From positions 1 to 64,000 of the forward strand of contig NZ_SPDV01000016.1 of NCBI RefSeq assembly GCF_004564275.1: a DNA stretch of 64,000 nt, given 5' to 3'. The notes under the pieces are model-generated. The model had not been told where the DNA came from, made no database searches, and worked only from the letters and a program-made list of their open reading frames with translations. A program made the translations under genes and the position numbers. The DNA is from Sphingomonas parva (ex Maeng et al. 2020). GTDB taxonomy: Bacteria > Pseudomonadota > Alphaproteobacteria > Sphingomonadales > Sphingomonadaceae. Below, one piece after another: positions 33,810-43,937 of this stretch (position 1 is the stretch's first letter; each line of letters starts with the position of its first letter).

Positions 33810-36800
33810 TCCGCTGCTCGCGCTCCCGGCAGCTGCAGCGCCAGCTCATCGTCACTGAGATGCTGCGGATTGGCGGCACGCATCTCCGCGCGTGCATGCG
33901 GCTTGATCCGCACGGACTCCGCAAACGCGTCGTCGCCGCTCCTGAAGACGTCGACTATGGTGTCCAGGTTCTCGTAGACGATCGCCCTCTTCTCGGTCGG
34001 CGCAGCGATCGCGACCTGGAGCCCGATCGAACGGTAGAATTCCAGGAGCGAACGCTGGTTGGGGCCGTCGAGCTTACTGAAGGCCTCATCGAAGACGGCG
34101 AGGCCCAGCCCCAGTTCCCGCGGGTCAGACATGCCGCGGATGCCATGATAGATGCTCGCGAGCGCCGCTCCGATGACAACATAGAAGGGAACCTGTCGCT
34201 CGGCGCCACTGGCAACGCCGCGCCGCTTCTCGAAGCTGTAGGACCGGCCAGTCGTAAGGTCGCGTGTCCGAAGGTCGAAACTGAAGTAATTTCGGTAATC
34301 CTGGAAAATTGTGAAATCGAGTTGGTCATCGCCCAAGAGCATCTCAACCTGCTTCAGGGCCCGAGCATGGCGTTCATCCCGGACCTCTGCGCGGCCGAAC
34401 AGGGCGTCGAGGGCGCTCTCGTCATCCTCGCAGTCGCGCGCGAGGCGGTGCAAGTCCTCGAACTCGGGCCTGACGTGGGCGTGAAGGTGGTAGGTTTCAT
34501 TATGGAGAGGGCGCGACCGTAGCGCCTGCCTCAGCATCTCCACCTCGCCCTCGAGCGATCGAAAACGGTTGTTCAGCTCGTGGACGAACGCGGTGCGGAA
34601 GAGGCGGGTGACGCGGTCCGTGGCCTCATCCGCCTGCCGACGGTACTGGACAAGCTCATTGCCCTCCAACGCCTGAATGCCGTCCTCGACCCAGGGCCGT
34701 ACATCCGCGACGATCCTCAGCTCCGGCGATCCGAGGGGGGCGTCGCCGAAGTCAATCTTGTAGTGGCCAAGAGCCGAACGGATGTCCCGATCAAGCTCCC
34801 GATGCGCCTCACGGGCCGCAAGCGCCTCCCGTGCCATCTCATTCACGATCCGCGCCGGGGCCCGGGGTCGTAACGTTCGGTAGCGCTCTGCAAACGAAGC
34901 AAGCCTTGCACGGCTGGAGACCTCCTTGCGGAACAGTCTCCTGCGAGTAGCAAAGCAGAGCCGGGAGCCGACCTGGCCTTCACCGGCGCCGAGCTTCAGC
35001 TCCGTTTCCCCGCGTGCGTTGCGAAGCGAACCCCGCCTGTCGATCAGCTCCTCGCGATCCTTCTCAAGGCTCGTGATCATCGCCAACGCGCGACGTTCCG
35101 CATCCAGCAGCGCGGGATCGATCATTGCAGCGATGCGGGCAAGGCTCGCCCCCGCCTCCCGCCGCCGCTCTTCGAACCCATCGATCTCGCCGGCAAGGTG
35201 CTCGAGCCGATCACTCGCGGCCGGCTCGATCGCGAGATCCGACAAGCGCTTCAGCACATCCTCATAAAAGGAGACGTTCCTCTCATGGTTGGCGAGAAGA
35301 CTCTGGAGTTCCTCAACCCGCCGATCGAGCTCGGCTTGCATGAGCGGAGCGGCGGCACGGCCGATCTTCAACCCTTGGGGGCGGCGCATCTCCGTGATCA
35401 GCCCGTCATAATAGGCGCCATCGACCATCACGGCCCGGCCGCCGCCGAGGAGAGTTTCCTGATCGTCCGCCAGAACGACGTTGCCGAGACGAAAGACGAT
35501 GAAGGCCATCGCCAGACTGTCGTCGCTGCCCAGCGTGGCCGCGAGGGTCCCCGGACGCGCTTCACGCGCGTGACCATCCAGCCGACGCGTGTTCGCGACT
35601 CGGCAGCTGCCATAGGAGTCTCGCCCCCGCCTCAGGATCTCGACCGCCCGCGACGCATGCTCGGGGTCGACGATGATCGCCTCCCGATCCCGGCCCAGCA
35701 GCGCTTCGGCAGCGTTCCGCCAGCGCTCGTCGAGGACTTCTGACACCTCGCAAAGGGCGCGCGGCCGCATCCCTTCGCCGCGCAACGCATCCATCAGCCT
35801 GATCGTGGAGTCCTCGAGCGACACCCGGCCCGAGCGCGCCTGGTTCCGCCGCTCCACCGCTGCGGCGAGATCCTCCCGAACCTTCCCCATCCAGCCGATC
35901 GCATCGTTTCGGCGCTCGGTGACCTTCTGCAGGCGAGACACGGCTGCCGTGCGCACCGCAGCGATCAACTTCTCCATCGCGACCGGATCACGAGGCCAGT
36001 CGGGCGGCCCCTCCTTCTCGCTCGCGGCCTGAATCTCCTCGAGTCCGCGGATGAGTTCACCAGGCGCAATCGGCAGGAGTCGCTCCCGAAACGCGAGCAG
36101 CTGCGCGCCTCGTGCGACCTGCAAATACCGCGCCTGCAGCCGGGCCATGGCGGCCGCCCGGTCACGCTCAATCTCACGGATCTGGAGCTCAACGACCGCA
36201 CGGCGACCCGCCGCGTTCTCTGCGGCCAGCTGCGCTCTCACGCCCTCCAATATCTCCCGCTGGCTCGCGATCTCACCATCGGCTCGCCCGATTTCATCGA
36301 TCGTGAGCTGCAAGAGCCGTTGCCGCTCTCGAAGCTCGGCGGCATATTTGACCAAGGCCCCACCAGCCTCGATAAGAGAGGCCAGCTGCTCGACCCCCCT
36401 CGCGACATCTTCCTCCTCCTGCTTCGCGACAAACCGATCCACCAGGGACTTGAGCGAGCGCAGCGCCTCGAGCCGCCTCTCCAATTCGTGGATGGTCTTC
36501 TGAATCTCCCGATAGCGCTGGATGGACTCACGCAGCTCCCCGATGTCGATCGGGTTCGCCGCGAGCAGGTACGACTTGACGAACTGCTCGAGCGAGCTCT
36601 TATCGACGAACGAGAGGGCGAGCACGAATGCTCGTGCGAACCGCTCCGGCTCCGGGGTCCGTCGGCCGGTAAACAGGATCCGCATGTACTCCCGGATGTA
36701 ATTGCGGGCCACGTCATGCGTCATGAGCGACTGGCCCGCGGCCGCGCACGCGGAGACTAGTCGCTGCCGGACCACCGTCCAGGATCCTGACCGCGGGCGC

Positions 36801-37240
36801 GATGCGCCCGGCTCCTCGAGCAGCATCTCACTGTCCAGGCTGATACCGGGAGCGACATATCGACCGATGACCTCGGCGCCATGAGCCTGCGACGCCTCGA
36901 TGCACAACCCGATGCTCACCGGCGGCCGGCCCCCCTCCCTGTCCTCGAACACCAAGGCGATGTGGGTCCACGATTCTGGGCGCTTGAAGCTCTCCTCGTT
37001 GAGCTGGCCAAGAGCATAAGCGGCAAGGGTCCGTTCCGAGCGCCCGCCTCCCTCTCCAGCCGATCTGTTGAACCGGTAATAATGGCTCGATCCGCCGGTC
37101 ATCACGGCTTGGATGAGATCGATCAGCGTCGATTTGCCGGAACGGTTCTGTCCCAGGATCGCGGCATCACCCCACAGGTCGAGGTCGGCCCGGTGGAAGA
37201 GGTGCCACTGGATCAGGACGATGCGGCGAAGCTCCATCAA
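33806..37240 (-). CDS. jetC: Wadjet SMC-like ATPase JetC
   Basis: 1144 residues, MukB/SMC-like. Walker A is GQNRSGKST (30-38), long coiled coils span roughly residues 230-850, the signature region is SGAERQVPFYVVIGAALASI, and Walker B is GLAVFDEAFSKLD near residue 1070. It is the motor that recognises and extrudes plasmid DNA together with JetA and JetB. Its start overlaps jetB by four bases and its end overlaps jetD by four. Nothing suggests inactivation. Confidence 0.9.
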   Translation of the reverse strand: MMELRRIVLIQWHLFHRADLDLWGDAAILGQNRSGKSTLIDLIQAVMTGGSSHYYRFNRSAGEGGGRSERTLAAYALGQLNEESFKRPESWTHIALVFEDREGGRPPVSIGLCIEASQAHGAEVIGRYVAPGISLDSEMLLEEPGASRPRSGSWTVVRQRLVSACAAAGQSLMTHDVARNYIREYMRILFTGRRTPEPERFARAFVLALSFVDKSSLEQFVKSYLLAANPIDIGELRESIQRYREIQKTIHELERRLEALRSLKSLVDRFVAKQEEEDVARGVEQLASLIEAGGALVKYAAELRERQRLLQLTIDEIGRADGEIASQREILEGVRAQLAAENAAGRRAVVELQIREIERDRAAAMARLQARYLQVARGAQLLAFRERLLPIAPGELIRGLEEIQAASEKEGPPDWPRDPVAMEKLIAAVRTAAVSRLQKVTERRNDAIGWMGKVREDLAAAVERRNQARSGRVSLEDSTIRLMDALRGEGMRPRALCEVSEVLDERWRNAAEALLGRDREAIIVDPEHASRAVEILRRGRDSYGSCRVANTRRLDGHAREARPGTLAATLGSDDSLAMAFIVFRLGNVVLADDQETLLGGGRAVMVDGAYYDGLITEMRRPQGLKIGRAAAPLMQAELDRRVEELQSLLANHERNVSFYEDVLKRLSDLAIEPAASDRLEHLAGEIDGFEERRREAGASLARIAAMIDPALLDAERRALAMITSLEKDREELIDRRGSLRNARGETELKLGAGEGQVGSRLCFATRRRLFRKEVSSRARLASFAERYRTLRPRAPARIVNEMAREALAAREAHRELDRDIRSALGHYKIDFGDAPLGSPELRIVADVRPWVEDGIQALEGNELVQYRRQADEATDRVTRLFRTAFVHELNNRFRSLEGEVEMLRQALRSRPLHNETYHLHAHVRPEFEDLHRLARDCEDDESALDALFGRAEVRDERHARALKQVEMLLGDDQLDFTIFQDYRNYFSFDLRTRDLTTGRSYSFEKRRGVASGAERQVPFYVVIGAALASIYHGIRGMSDPRELGLGLAVFDEAFSKLDGPNQRSLLEFYRSIGLQVAIAAPTEKRAIVYENLDTIVDVFRSGDDAFAESVRIKPHARAEMRAANPQHLSDDELALQLPGARAAE

Positions 37241-37881
37241 AGCGCTTCACCCTTCTCGTCGCCTGCAGCCTCCGTGACCTCCACGGGCCTGGCGAGAATC
37301 TGGTCGAGGGACGCCACAAAGTCGTCGCCTGCCACGGTGGTGATGAGCGCCCTGACCGTCAGCTCCATGTCTTGCGCCTCGACATCGATCGGACCCAGGC
37401 GAACGATCGATCGACGCTCCAAGACCTCGATCACCTCACGAAAGGCGGCGACGCTGAGAGCTGCTCGTCGCGTGCCCGCGACAATATCCTGATACGCCAG
37501 ATAGGCTTCGTTGAGCGTGGTCGGTGCGCTGCCATACGCATAGATCTCCCCGTCCTGGAGAGCTTCCTCCCAGATGCGCCGCATCACCAGCAACACGATC
37601 GTCTCGTCGATGCGGAGACGTTGGAACCCGATGCGCTCGACGTCCGGCAAAATCCCCGCCCACCCTTCCGTCTCGCGGACCACCAGCCGGTAGCCCGCGA
37701 CATCGACGTAGTCGGCGACGAGCGTCGCAAGATGAGAGCGGTGCAGCGTCTCAAGCATGGACGCGCCGCCCCTGTCCTCCGCATGCACGAACTGATGCCG
37801 GACCAGATAGGAGATCAGCTGGGTGACGCGCTGAAGATCCCGCGGATCACGCTCTTCCAGTCGCTCGAATTCAAGCAGCAC
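37237..37881 (-). CDS. jetB: Wadjet MukE-like subunit JetB
   Basis: 214 residues of the DUF4194 type. The start is the GTG at 37881, fixed by GGAGG six bases before it; the open frame above it overlaps jetA and has no such site. The product begins with LLEFERLEERDPRDLQRVTQ and holds DYVDVAGYRLVVRETEGWAG and IDETIVLLVMRRIWEEAL, the winged-helix kite-like subunit that bridges JetA and JetC. It overlaps jetA by 11 bp, so the two are translationally coupled. Confidence 0.85.
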   Translation of the reverse strand: MLLEFERLEERDPRDLQRVTQLISYLVRHQFVHAEDRGGASMLETLHRSHLATLVADYVDVAGYRLVVRETEGWAGILPDVERIGFQRLRIDETIVLLVMRRIWEEALQDGEIYAYGSAPTTLNEAYLAYQDIVAGTRRAALSVAAFREVIEVLERRSIVRLGPIDVEAQDMELTVRALITTVAGDDFVASLDQILARPVEVTEAAGDEKGEAL

Positions 37882-39370
37882 GCCGGACCTCCAATGTGAC
37901 CGAATCGCCAAGGCGCCTGACAATGAAGTTAGGGCAGACGAGCCAGTCATTGTCGACCGGCGTGCCGGCGGCCGGCAGGAACTCAAAGCCGAGGGCAAGC
38001 TGCTCCGGGATCGCGTCAGCCCCAACGGCGAGGCGGAGCGCTTCAAAGGCGAGGAAATCATCGACCGTGTCGATCCACATTCCCGCCGCCGCCGCCTCCC
38101 CGAACGGCGGCACCCGCCGCTCCAGAAACCTCGCGATCTGCGCCGGCGAAACCGTCAGGCGATCGAGATAGTCCCGTTCCAGCTGGCGACGCAGCGCCCG
38201 AAGCGGATCGGGCGGAGGCAGAACCATATCCTCGCCGATGATTTGAGTTCGCACACCCCTGGGCCGCGCAAGGAGCGCCGGCGACAGCACCACCTGTCGC
38301 GGCTCGATCGGCGACGCGATCTCCCGCCTGGCATAAGGCGCCCCAGCAAACAGACGGTCGAGATGAAGGATGATCGCCTCGCTGCGCTGCAGGAACCCGC
38401 CACGACGCCCAGCGTAGCGCACGACGTTGCGCAGCTTCGTCTCAAGCCGTGACCGGTGTTGTTGAATGCGCCTGAAAGCGTCCTCGATCCTGTCGAAGAC
38501 GCGACGGATACGGACGAGATCATCAATCACAAGGTCCCGGGCAGACCGCAGGTCAGCGGCCAGCTTTGCCTCGTGATACGCAGCCGCAAGCGCAGCCAAA
38601 TCCAACTCTGCCTCTTCGAGCGCATCCAACGAAGCCAGAATCCGGTGCCGAAAGCGATAAGGATGGGACGTGCTCGCGATCGCGGAATAGTCGCGAAGCA
38701 GCACGCGCTCGATAAAATCCTCGAAATAGTGCCGCAGCCGCTCTCCCATGGTCTCCGAAGCGAGCAGCTGCCGGTCGATCTCCCTCAGCGCCGAGAGCAC
38801 ACTACGCAGATAGCGCCCGAATGCCGCGGCATCGCGAGCCGCCTTGTTGAGTCCCAGCGCGTTTTCCGAGGGGAGTGTGCGGACTCCGTCGAGGGCGTTT
38901 CGCACCTCCACGATCAGGCCGCCCAGCTGCTCGGACATGCCTTCCTTCATCGAGCAAAGGAACTCGGCCAGCCGCATCGCTCCCGAGGTCATGTCCACCG
39001 TGACCTTCAGCCCGTAGCGAGTCTGCTCCAGCCAGCCTGTAACGACCAGCCGCTTGTAAATGTGGCGAGCGCGGCCGATCAGCGTCCCGGTGGCGTCATC
39101 ATCGGCACCGCCAACCCGGCGGCGCCTAACGCGCCGGCCGCTGCGCGGTACCAGGCGGTGCAGCTCCACCGGCGCTTCATCCTCCCGCCAAAGCTCAGGG
39201 GCTGCGGCAAGCGAGTTGTAGATCAACGTCACGACCTCGGCTTCAGATGGGAAGAGGAGGTCCGAACGGTAGAACTCAGAATAGATCGCCTCGATCATGC
39301 TCTCGTAAAGCTGCCGGTTGCCACCCGCGAGCGGGGTGAAGATCTCCGAGCTGAGCTGGCCGAAGAGCAT
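37871..39370 (-). CDS. jetA: Wadjet MukF-like subunit JetA
   Basis: 499 residues, the first gene of the system. The N-terminus MLFGQLSSEIFTPLAGGNRQ and the middle YKRLVVTGWLEQTRYGLKVT match the kleisin-like JetA family; it appears closer to the DUF5716-like variants than to DUF3375, which would make this a type II-like Wadjet (my judgement, not a search). It contains long helices, as expected for a kleisin. The region upstream has no obvious ribosome binding site. Confidence 0.82.
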   Translation of the reverse strand: MLFGQLSSEIFTPLAGGNRQLYESMIEAIYSEFYRSDLLFPSEAEVVTLIYNSLAAAPELWREDEAPVELHRLVPRSGRRVRRRRVGGADDDATGTLIGRARHIYKRLVVTGWLEQTRYGLKVTVDMTSGAMRLAEFLCSMKEGMSEQLGGLIVEVRNALDGVRTLPSENALGLNKAARDAAAFGRYLRSVLSALREIDRQLLASETMGERLRHYFEDFIERVLLRDYSAIASTSHPYRFRHRILASLDALEEAELDLAALAAAYHEAKLAADLRSARDLVIDDLVRIRRVFDRIEDAFRRIQQHRSRLETKLRNVVRYAGRRGGFLQRSEAIILHLDRLFAGAPYARREIASPIEPRQVVLSPALLARPRGVRTQIIGEDMVLPPPDPLRALRRQLERDYLDRLTVSPAQIARFLERRVPPFGEAAAAGMWIDTVDDFLAFEALRLAVGADAIPEQLALGFEFLPAAGTPVDNDWLVCPNFIVRRLGDSVTLEVRRAA

Positions 39371-39926
39371 CAGATGGTGAGTGCAAATGACACAGAAGGG
39401 CGATCCCGGCTGCCTGCCGAATCGTCAATCGATGAGAGGATCCCTGACTTGGAAACGCTGTCTACCACCACGCGCCGACTCCCATCCTGAAATAGGACCA
39501 GCGCCGACCCGTCCGTCAAGCGCCGTATTTTGGGTTAGGTTCGACGTCCACATGTTCCAGAAGGTCAACGGCGGCCGGAGCGTCAGCAAACGATGCCTTA
39601 TCAGCACGAACATCGACGGAGTCAGATGGACGGCCCGCACCGGAATTTGCGGCCGGAGCGGCTCTTCAATTTAGTCACGCAATCGTCTCACCCCCTCTGA
39701 TCGTAGGACCGGATCGGGAAGCGTAGATCATCGCCTAAACGGCAAGAGATGGCGCACTCCGGCCAGACTGCTTTCGGCCGAGCTGTCCGATCGCGGACCT
39801 TCCACTCTGGAGGCTGGGGCCTCGGGAAGCAGACGTGAAAGCCTAGGGTGCGGCAGCGCGCGTAGGCTCGCACGGTCTTTTCGATTATCATGGAAATGTT
39901 CGTTGACACACAAGCAGCAGACTCTT
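39371..39926. other. About 550 bp without a gene between Wadjet and ars
   Basis: Both strands lack gene-like frames. The segment should carry the jetA promoter (leftward) and the start of the ars promoter (rightward), and may be the junction of two insertions. I found no repeats or terminator in it. Confidence 0.4.
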
Positions 39927-39946
39927 ATTTCCATACACATCGAAAT
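39927..39946 (+). promoter_or_regulatory. Candidate ArsR operator, ATTTC-N10-GAAAT
   Basis: A 5-10-5 dyad sits 12 bases before the chosen arsR start. A dyad of identical geometry occurs before the second arsR gene, supporting an operator role. Confidence 0.5.
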
Positions 39947-39958
39947 GAGGAGCTTACC

Positions 39959-40291
39959 TTGCAGTCTGCCACCGCCGTCAGCGCTCTCGGCGCTCTTGCC
40001 AACGAGCACCGGCTCGCCGTGTTTCGACTGCTCGTGCAAGCAGGAGAAGACGGGCTTGCCGCCGGAGCGATCGCGACTGCCCTCGCGGTGCCGAACTCGT
40101 CGCTCTCCTTCCACCTAGCCCACCTGACCCAGGCCGGGCTGGTGAAGCAGGAGCGCCGGGGACGATCGCTCATCTACTCGGCCAATTACGCCGCGATGAA
40201 CGGCCTCGTCGCCTACCTCATGGAGAATTGCTGCGCGGCGTCCGGCTGCGGGCCCCGTCCAACCGCCGGCGACGCGCCGGCCGAACAATGA
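39959..40291 (+). CDS. arsR: ArsR-family arsenic-responsive repressor, copy 1
   Basis: 110 residues. The start is TTG at 39959 with GAGGAG six bases before it; an upstream ATG at 39890 would run through the operator. The winged helix is LGALANEHRLAVFRLL, SSLSFHLAHLTQAGLVK and RRGRSLIYS. The C-terminal NCCAASGCG cluster gives three cysteines suited to binding As(III). It is a repressor released by arsenite. The stop overlaps an ATG of the next frame. Confidence 0.88.
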   Translation: MQSATAVSALGALANEHRLAVFRLLVQAGEDGLAAGAIATALAVPNSSLSFHLAHLTQAGLVKQERRGRSLIYSANYAAMNGLVAYLMENCCAASGCGPRPTAGDAPAEQ

Positions 40292-40302
40292 AGGAGCTGA
40301 AC

Positions 40303-40782
40303 ATGAAGAGGCTGCACGTGCATGTCGGCGTCAACGACCTCGATCGGTCGATCGCTTTCTATTCGACGCTGTTCGCCGCCGCGCCGGCAGTGGTGAAGCC
40401 GGACTACGCCAAGTGGATGCTCGACGATCCCCGGGTGAACTTCGCGATCTCGAGCGGCGATCACGTGGCGAAGGGCATCGAGCACCTCGGCATCCAGGCA
40501 GAGAGCGAGGCCGAGCTCGCCCAGGTCTACGGGCAGCTCAAGGCAGCCGACCGCCCGGTCCTCGAGGAGGGCGCCACCACCTGCTGTTATGCGAAGTCCG
40601 AGAAGAGCTGGATCGCCGATCCCGACGGCATCGTCTGGGAGGCCTTCTTCACCAGCGGCGAGGCCACGGTCTATGGCGACAGCCCCGCGCTGACCGCGAT
40701 CAGCCCGGACGCCGCCGGCGACACTTGCTGCGCGCCGGCCGGCGCGACGGCGCCCGCCTGCAGCACCGGCTGCGCCGCCTGA
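40303..40782 (+). CDS. arsI: ArsI-type C-As lyase / CadI-family dioxygenase
   Basis: 159 residues from ATG 40303 (AAGGAG seven bases before). Vicinal-oxygen-chelate fold: metal ligands H5, H61 and E113, with the substrate-binding cysteine pair C94-C95 in ATTCCYAKSEKSWIADPDGI. ArsI cleaves the carbon-arsenic bond of trivalent organoarsenicals in the cytoplasm. The C-terminal ~45 residues (DTCCAPAGA, ACSTGCAA) add cysteine pairs absent from the minimal enzyme. CadI proteins look alike, but the ars context favours ArsI. Confidence 0.85.
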   Translation: MKRLHVHVGVNDLDRSIAFYSTLFAAAPAVVKPDYAKWMLDDPRVNFAISSGDHVAKGIEHLGIQAESEAELAQVYGQLKAADRPVLEEGATTCCYAKSEKSWIADPDGIVWEAFFTSGEATVYGDSPALTAISPDAAGDTCCAPAGATAPACSTGCAA

Positions 40783-40833
40783 ACCCCACGCAGCGCCGGA
40801 TCGATGCCACTGCCCCGGGTAGCAGAACCTAAA

Positions 40834-40853
40834 ATATCTGCTATTCTCGATAT
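40834..40853 (+). promoter_or_regulatory. Candidate ArsR operator, ATATC-N10-GATAT
   Basis: A dyad of the same 5-10-5 shape as the one at 39927. It directly abuts the start codon of the second arsR gene, so a bound repressor would cover the ribosome site. Confidence 0.5.
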
Positions 40854-41186
40854 ATGGATATCGATTCGGCGCTCGCCGGCCTTGCGGCTCTTTCGCAAAG
40901 GACACGGCTCGAGACGTACCGTTTGCTCGTCAAGCACCAGCCGGACGGACTCCCGGCCGGCGAGATCGCGCGGCTCATGGACGTGCCGCAAAACACGATG
41001 TCGACCCACCTCGCGACCCTCGCCCGCGCCGGCCTGGTCGCGTCCGAACGGCAGAGCCGCTCGATCATTTACCGGGCCGATCTCGATCGCCTCCGCGCGC
41101 TCACCCTGTTCCTCGTCAAGGACTGCTGCGGAGGCGAGGCCGGGCTTTGCGAGAATTTGATTTCCGAACTCGTCCCCTGCTGTTGA
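40854..41186 (+). CDS. arsR: ArsR-family regulator, copy 2
   Basis: 110 residues: LAALSQRTRLETYRLLVKHQ, MSTHLATLARAGLVASERQS. A CC pair in VKDCCGGEAGLCEN and a final VPCC provide thiol ligands of the kind used by ArsR for arsenite. It differs markedly from copy 1 in sequence, so it is not a recent duplicate. It lies 71 bp after arsI and 18 bp before arsC and probably controls the downstream arsC-acr3-arsH set. Confidence 0.85.
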   Translation: MDIDSALAGLAALSQRTRLETYRLLVKHQPDGLPAGEIARLMDVPQNTMSTHLATLARAGLVASERQSRSIIYRADLDRLRALTLFLVKDCCGGEAGLCENLISELVPCC

Positions 41187-41204
41187 CCGACAAGGAGCCC
41201 CCGC

Positions 41205-41636
41205 GTGCAACCGATCGACATCGTCATCTATCACAACCCGGAGTGCGGCACGTCGCGCAACACGCTGGCGATGATCCGCAACGCCGGCATCGAGCCGCAC
41301 GTCGTCGAATATCTGGAGACGCCGCCCAGCCGCGCCATGCTCGAGCAACTGATCGCGCGCGCCGGCATCTCGGCCCGTGACCTGCTGCGGCAGAAGAACG
41401 CGCCTTTCGCGGAGCTCGGCCTCGGCGACGAGAGCCTGACCGACGACCAGCTCGTCGATGCGATGATGGCGCACCCGGTCCTGATTAACAGGCCGCTGGT
41501 CGTCTCGCCGCTCGGCGTGAAGCTCTGCCGGCCGTCGGAAGCGGTGCTCGACATCCTGCCGGCGCCGCAGCAGGGCGCGTTCGCCAAGGAAGATGGCGAG
41601 CAGGTCGTCGGCGCCGACGGCCAGCGGCTCGCCTGA
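41205..41636 (+). CDS. arsC: Arsenate reductase, glutaredoxin-linked
   Basis: 143 residues, the standard length of plasmid R773-type ArsC. The catalytic cysteine is C14 in [26 protein letters not shown] and [20 protein letters not shown] carry the arginines that bind arsenate. It reduces arsenate to arsenite with glutathione/glutaredoxin for export by Acr3. The start is GTG with AAGGAG ahead. It is part of a tight operon (9 bp to acr3). Confidence 0.92.
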   Translation: MQPIDIVIYHNPECGTSRNTLAMIRNAGIEPHVVEYLETPPSRAMLEQLIARAGISARDLLRQKNAPFAELGLGDESLTDDQLVDAMMAHPVLINRPLVVSPLGVKLCRPSEAVLDILPAPQQGAFAKEDGEQVVGADGQRLA

Positions 41637-41645
41637 GGAACGAAC

Positions 41646-42719
41646 ATGAGCACAGCAGCCACGGCAGCCGGCCCGACCAAGCCGGCGATCAGCTTCTTCG
41701 AACGCTATCTCACTCTGTGGGTGGCGCTCTGCATCGCGGTCGGCATCGGCCTTGGCTACGCTCTCCCCGATCTCTTCGCCCTGATCGCCGCGGCCGAGGT
41801 CGCCCGCGTCAACCTGCCGGTGGCAGTCCTCATCTGGTTGATGATCATCCCGATGCTGCTGAAGATCGATTTCGGCGCGCTCGGCTCGGTTCGCCAACAT
41901 TGGAAGGGCGTCGGGGTCACCCTGTTCATCAACTGGGCGGTGAAGCCTTTCTCGATGGCGGCGCTCGGCACCCTGTTCATCGGCTGGCTGTTCGCGCCTT
42001 TGCTCCCGCAGGCAGAGATCCCCTCCTACATCGCCGGCCTGATCATTCTCGCCGCAGCACCTTGCACCGCGATGGTGTTCGTCTGGTCCAACCTCTGCGA
42101 CGGCGAGCCCAATTACACTCTGAGCCAGGTCGCGCTGAACGACATCATCATGGTGTTCGCCTTCGCGCCGATCGTCGGGCTGCTGCTCGGGGTGGCGGCG
42201 ATCACCGTTCCCTGGGACACTTTGCTCCTGTCGGTCGTGCTCTACATCGTCATTCCCGTGGTCATCGCCCAGCTGCTGCGGCGCATGGTGCTCGGCAGCG
42301 GCGGCCAACCGGCGCTGGACCGTCTGCTGAACACGCTGGGGCCGATCTCGCTCGTCTCGCTGCTGACCACTCTGGTGCTCCTGTTCGGCTTTCAGGGCGA
42401 GCAGATCCTCGATCAGCCGCTGGTCATCGCGCTGCTCGCGGTGCCGATCCTCATCCAGGTCTATTTCAACGCCGGCCTTGCTTACTGGCTCAGCCGCCGC
42501 TTCGGCGTCGCCTGGTGCGTCGCCGCGCCGGCCGCGCTGATCGGCGCCTCGAACTTCTTCGAGCTCGCCGTCGCTGCCGCGATCTCGCTGTTCGGGATCA
42601 ACTCAGGCGCGGCGCTCGCCACCGTCGTCGGCGTCCTCGTCGAGGTGCCGGTGATGCTCTCCGTGGTCAGCATGGTGAAGAAGTCGCGGGGCTGGTACGA
42701 GCGGGGTGCCACGGCATGA
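41646..42719 (+). CDS. acr3: Acr3-type arsenite efflux permease
   Basis: 357 residues, ten predicted membrane helices, with the essential cysteine C140 in the [19 protein letters not shown] motif. Acr3 exports As(OH)3 using the proton gradient, here supplied by arsC. Its stop overlaps the arsH start (ATGA). The length and motifs are normal. Confidence 0.93.
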   Translation: MSTAATAAGPTKPAISFFERYLTLWVALCIAVGIGLGYALPDLFALIAAAEVARVNLPVAVLIWLMIIPMLLKIDFGALGSVRQHWKGVGVTLFINWAVKPFSMAALGTLFIGWLFAPLLPQAEIPSYIAGLIILAAAPCTAMVFVWSNLCDGEPNYTLSQVALNDIIMVFAFAPIVGLLLGVAAITVPWDTLLLSVVLYIVIPVVIAQLLRRMVLGSGGQPALDRLLNTLGPISLVSLLTTLVLLFGFQGEQILDQPLVIALLAVPILIQVYFNAGLAYWLSRRFGVAWCVAAPAALIGASNFFELAVAAAISLFGINSGAALATVVGVLVEVPVMLSVVSMVKKSRGWYERGATA

Positions 42720-43459
42720 GGCTCCGCACGCTCACCGATCCGGACCATCTTCCGGCGCTCGATCCCGCCTACGTCATTCGTCGGCCGGCGCTCGGCCTCG
42801 CGGCCGACGAGCCGCCGCCGCGCTTCCTGCTCCTCTACGGCTCGCTCCGCGAGCGGTCCTACTCGCGTCTGTGCGTCGAGGAAGCGGCGCGGCTGCTGCA
42901 GTTCTTCGGGGCGGAGACACGGATTTTCGATCCTTCCGATCTCCCGCTCCCCGATCAGATCAATGGGGACGATCACCCGGCCGTTCACGAGCTGCGCGAG
43001 CTCTCGACCTGGTCCGAGGGCCACGTCTGGTGCAGCCCCGAGCGGCACGGTCAGATCACCGGCATCATGAAGGCGCAGATCGATCACCTGCCGCTGAGCT
43101 ACGGCGGCGTCCGGCCGACGCAGGGGCGGACCTTGGCGGTGATGCAGGTCTCGGCCGGATCGCAGTCGTTCAACAGCGTCAACACACTTCGCATCCTCGG
43201 CCGCTGGATGCGCATGTTCACGATCCCGAACCAGTCGAGCGTCGCCAAGGCGTTCAACGAGTTCGACGAGGCCGGTCGCATGAAGCCGTCCAGTTACTAT
43301 GACCGCATCGTCGATGTGATGGAGGAGCTGGTGCGCTTCACCGTCCTGCTGCGCCCCCACGCCGACCAACTCGTGGACCGCTATTCGGAGCGCAAAGAGG
43401 CCAAAGCAGCGGTCGATCCGGCGAGCGATCTATCGACCATCGCGACTGCCCGCCGCTAG
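42716..43459 (+). CDS. arsH: ArsH, NADPH-dependent organoarsenical oxidase
   Basis: 247 residues with a flavodoxin-like fold: [15 protein letters not shown] (FMN phosphate loop), [40 protein letters not shown]. ArsH oxidises trivalent organoarsenicals to less toxic forms, complementing ArsI. It is the last gene of the ars operon. Confidence 0.93.
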   Translation: MRLRTLTDPDHLPALDPAYVIRRPALGLAADEPPPRFLLLYGSLRERSYSRLCVEEAARLLQFFGAETRIFDPSDLPLPDQINGDDHPAVHELRELSTWSEGHVWCSPERHGQITGIMKAQIDHLPLSYGGVRPTQGRTLAVMQVSAGSQSFNSVNTLRILGRWMRMFTIPNQSSVAKAFNEFDEAGRMKPSSYYDRIVDVMEELVRFTVLLRPHADQLVDRYSERKEAKAAVDPASDLSTIATARR

Positions 43460-43548
43460 CAAGGACGGTTCGCTCTTAGGACCGGCCGACTCACCGCTGA
43501 GCGTTCAAGAATGGCGCCAAGCTGGCCGGCGGCCTGTTCGCGGCCGTG

Positions 43549-43937
43549 TTATCGATGCTCCGCCAGGGAAGAGATGATCGGGCAGTCCGGACGGTCGTCG
43601 CCATGACATCGTTTAGCGAGATCGACCAGCGTCGCCTTCATTCGCTCCAGCGCCTCAGCCTTGCGTCCGAGATCCTCCGCACGGGCGAGGGCCAACGCCT
43701 TGACGTCCGCGCTGGATCTCCCTCGATCCTCCCAGAGTTCTAATAGGGAACGGATCTCCTCAATCGGAAAACCCAAATCGCGAGCATGAGCAATGAAGCG
43801 CAGCCGGTGCACATCACCGTCCGAATAGTCCCGGTAGCCGCTCTCTCGACGCGCGGCCGCCGGGATCACCCCGATTTTCTCATAGTGGCGAACCATCCGC
43901 TGCGAGACGCCGCTCGCCTCCGATGCCTGGCTGATGT

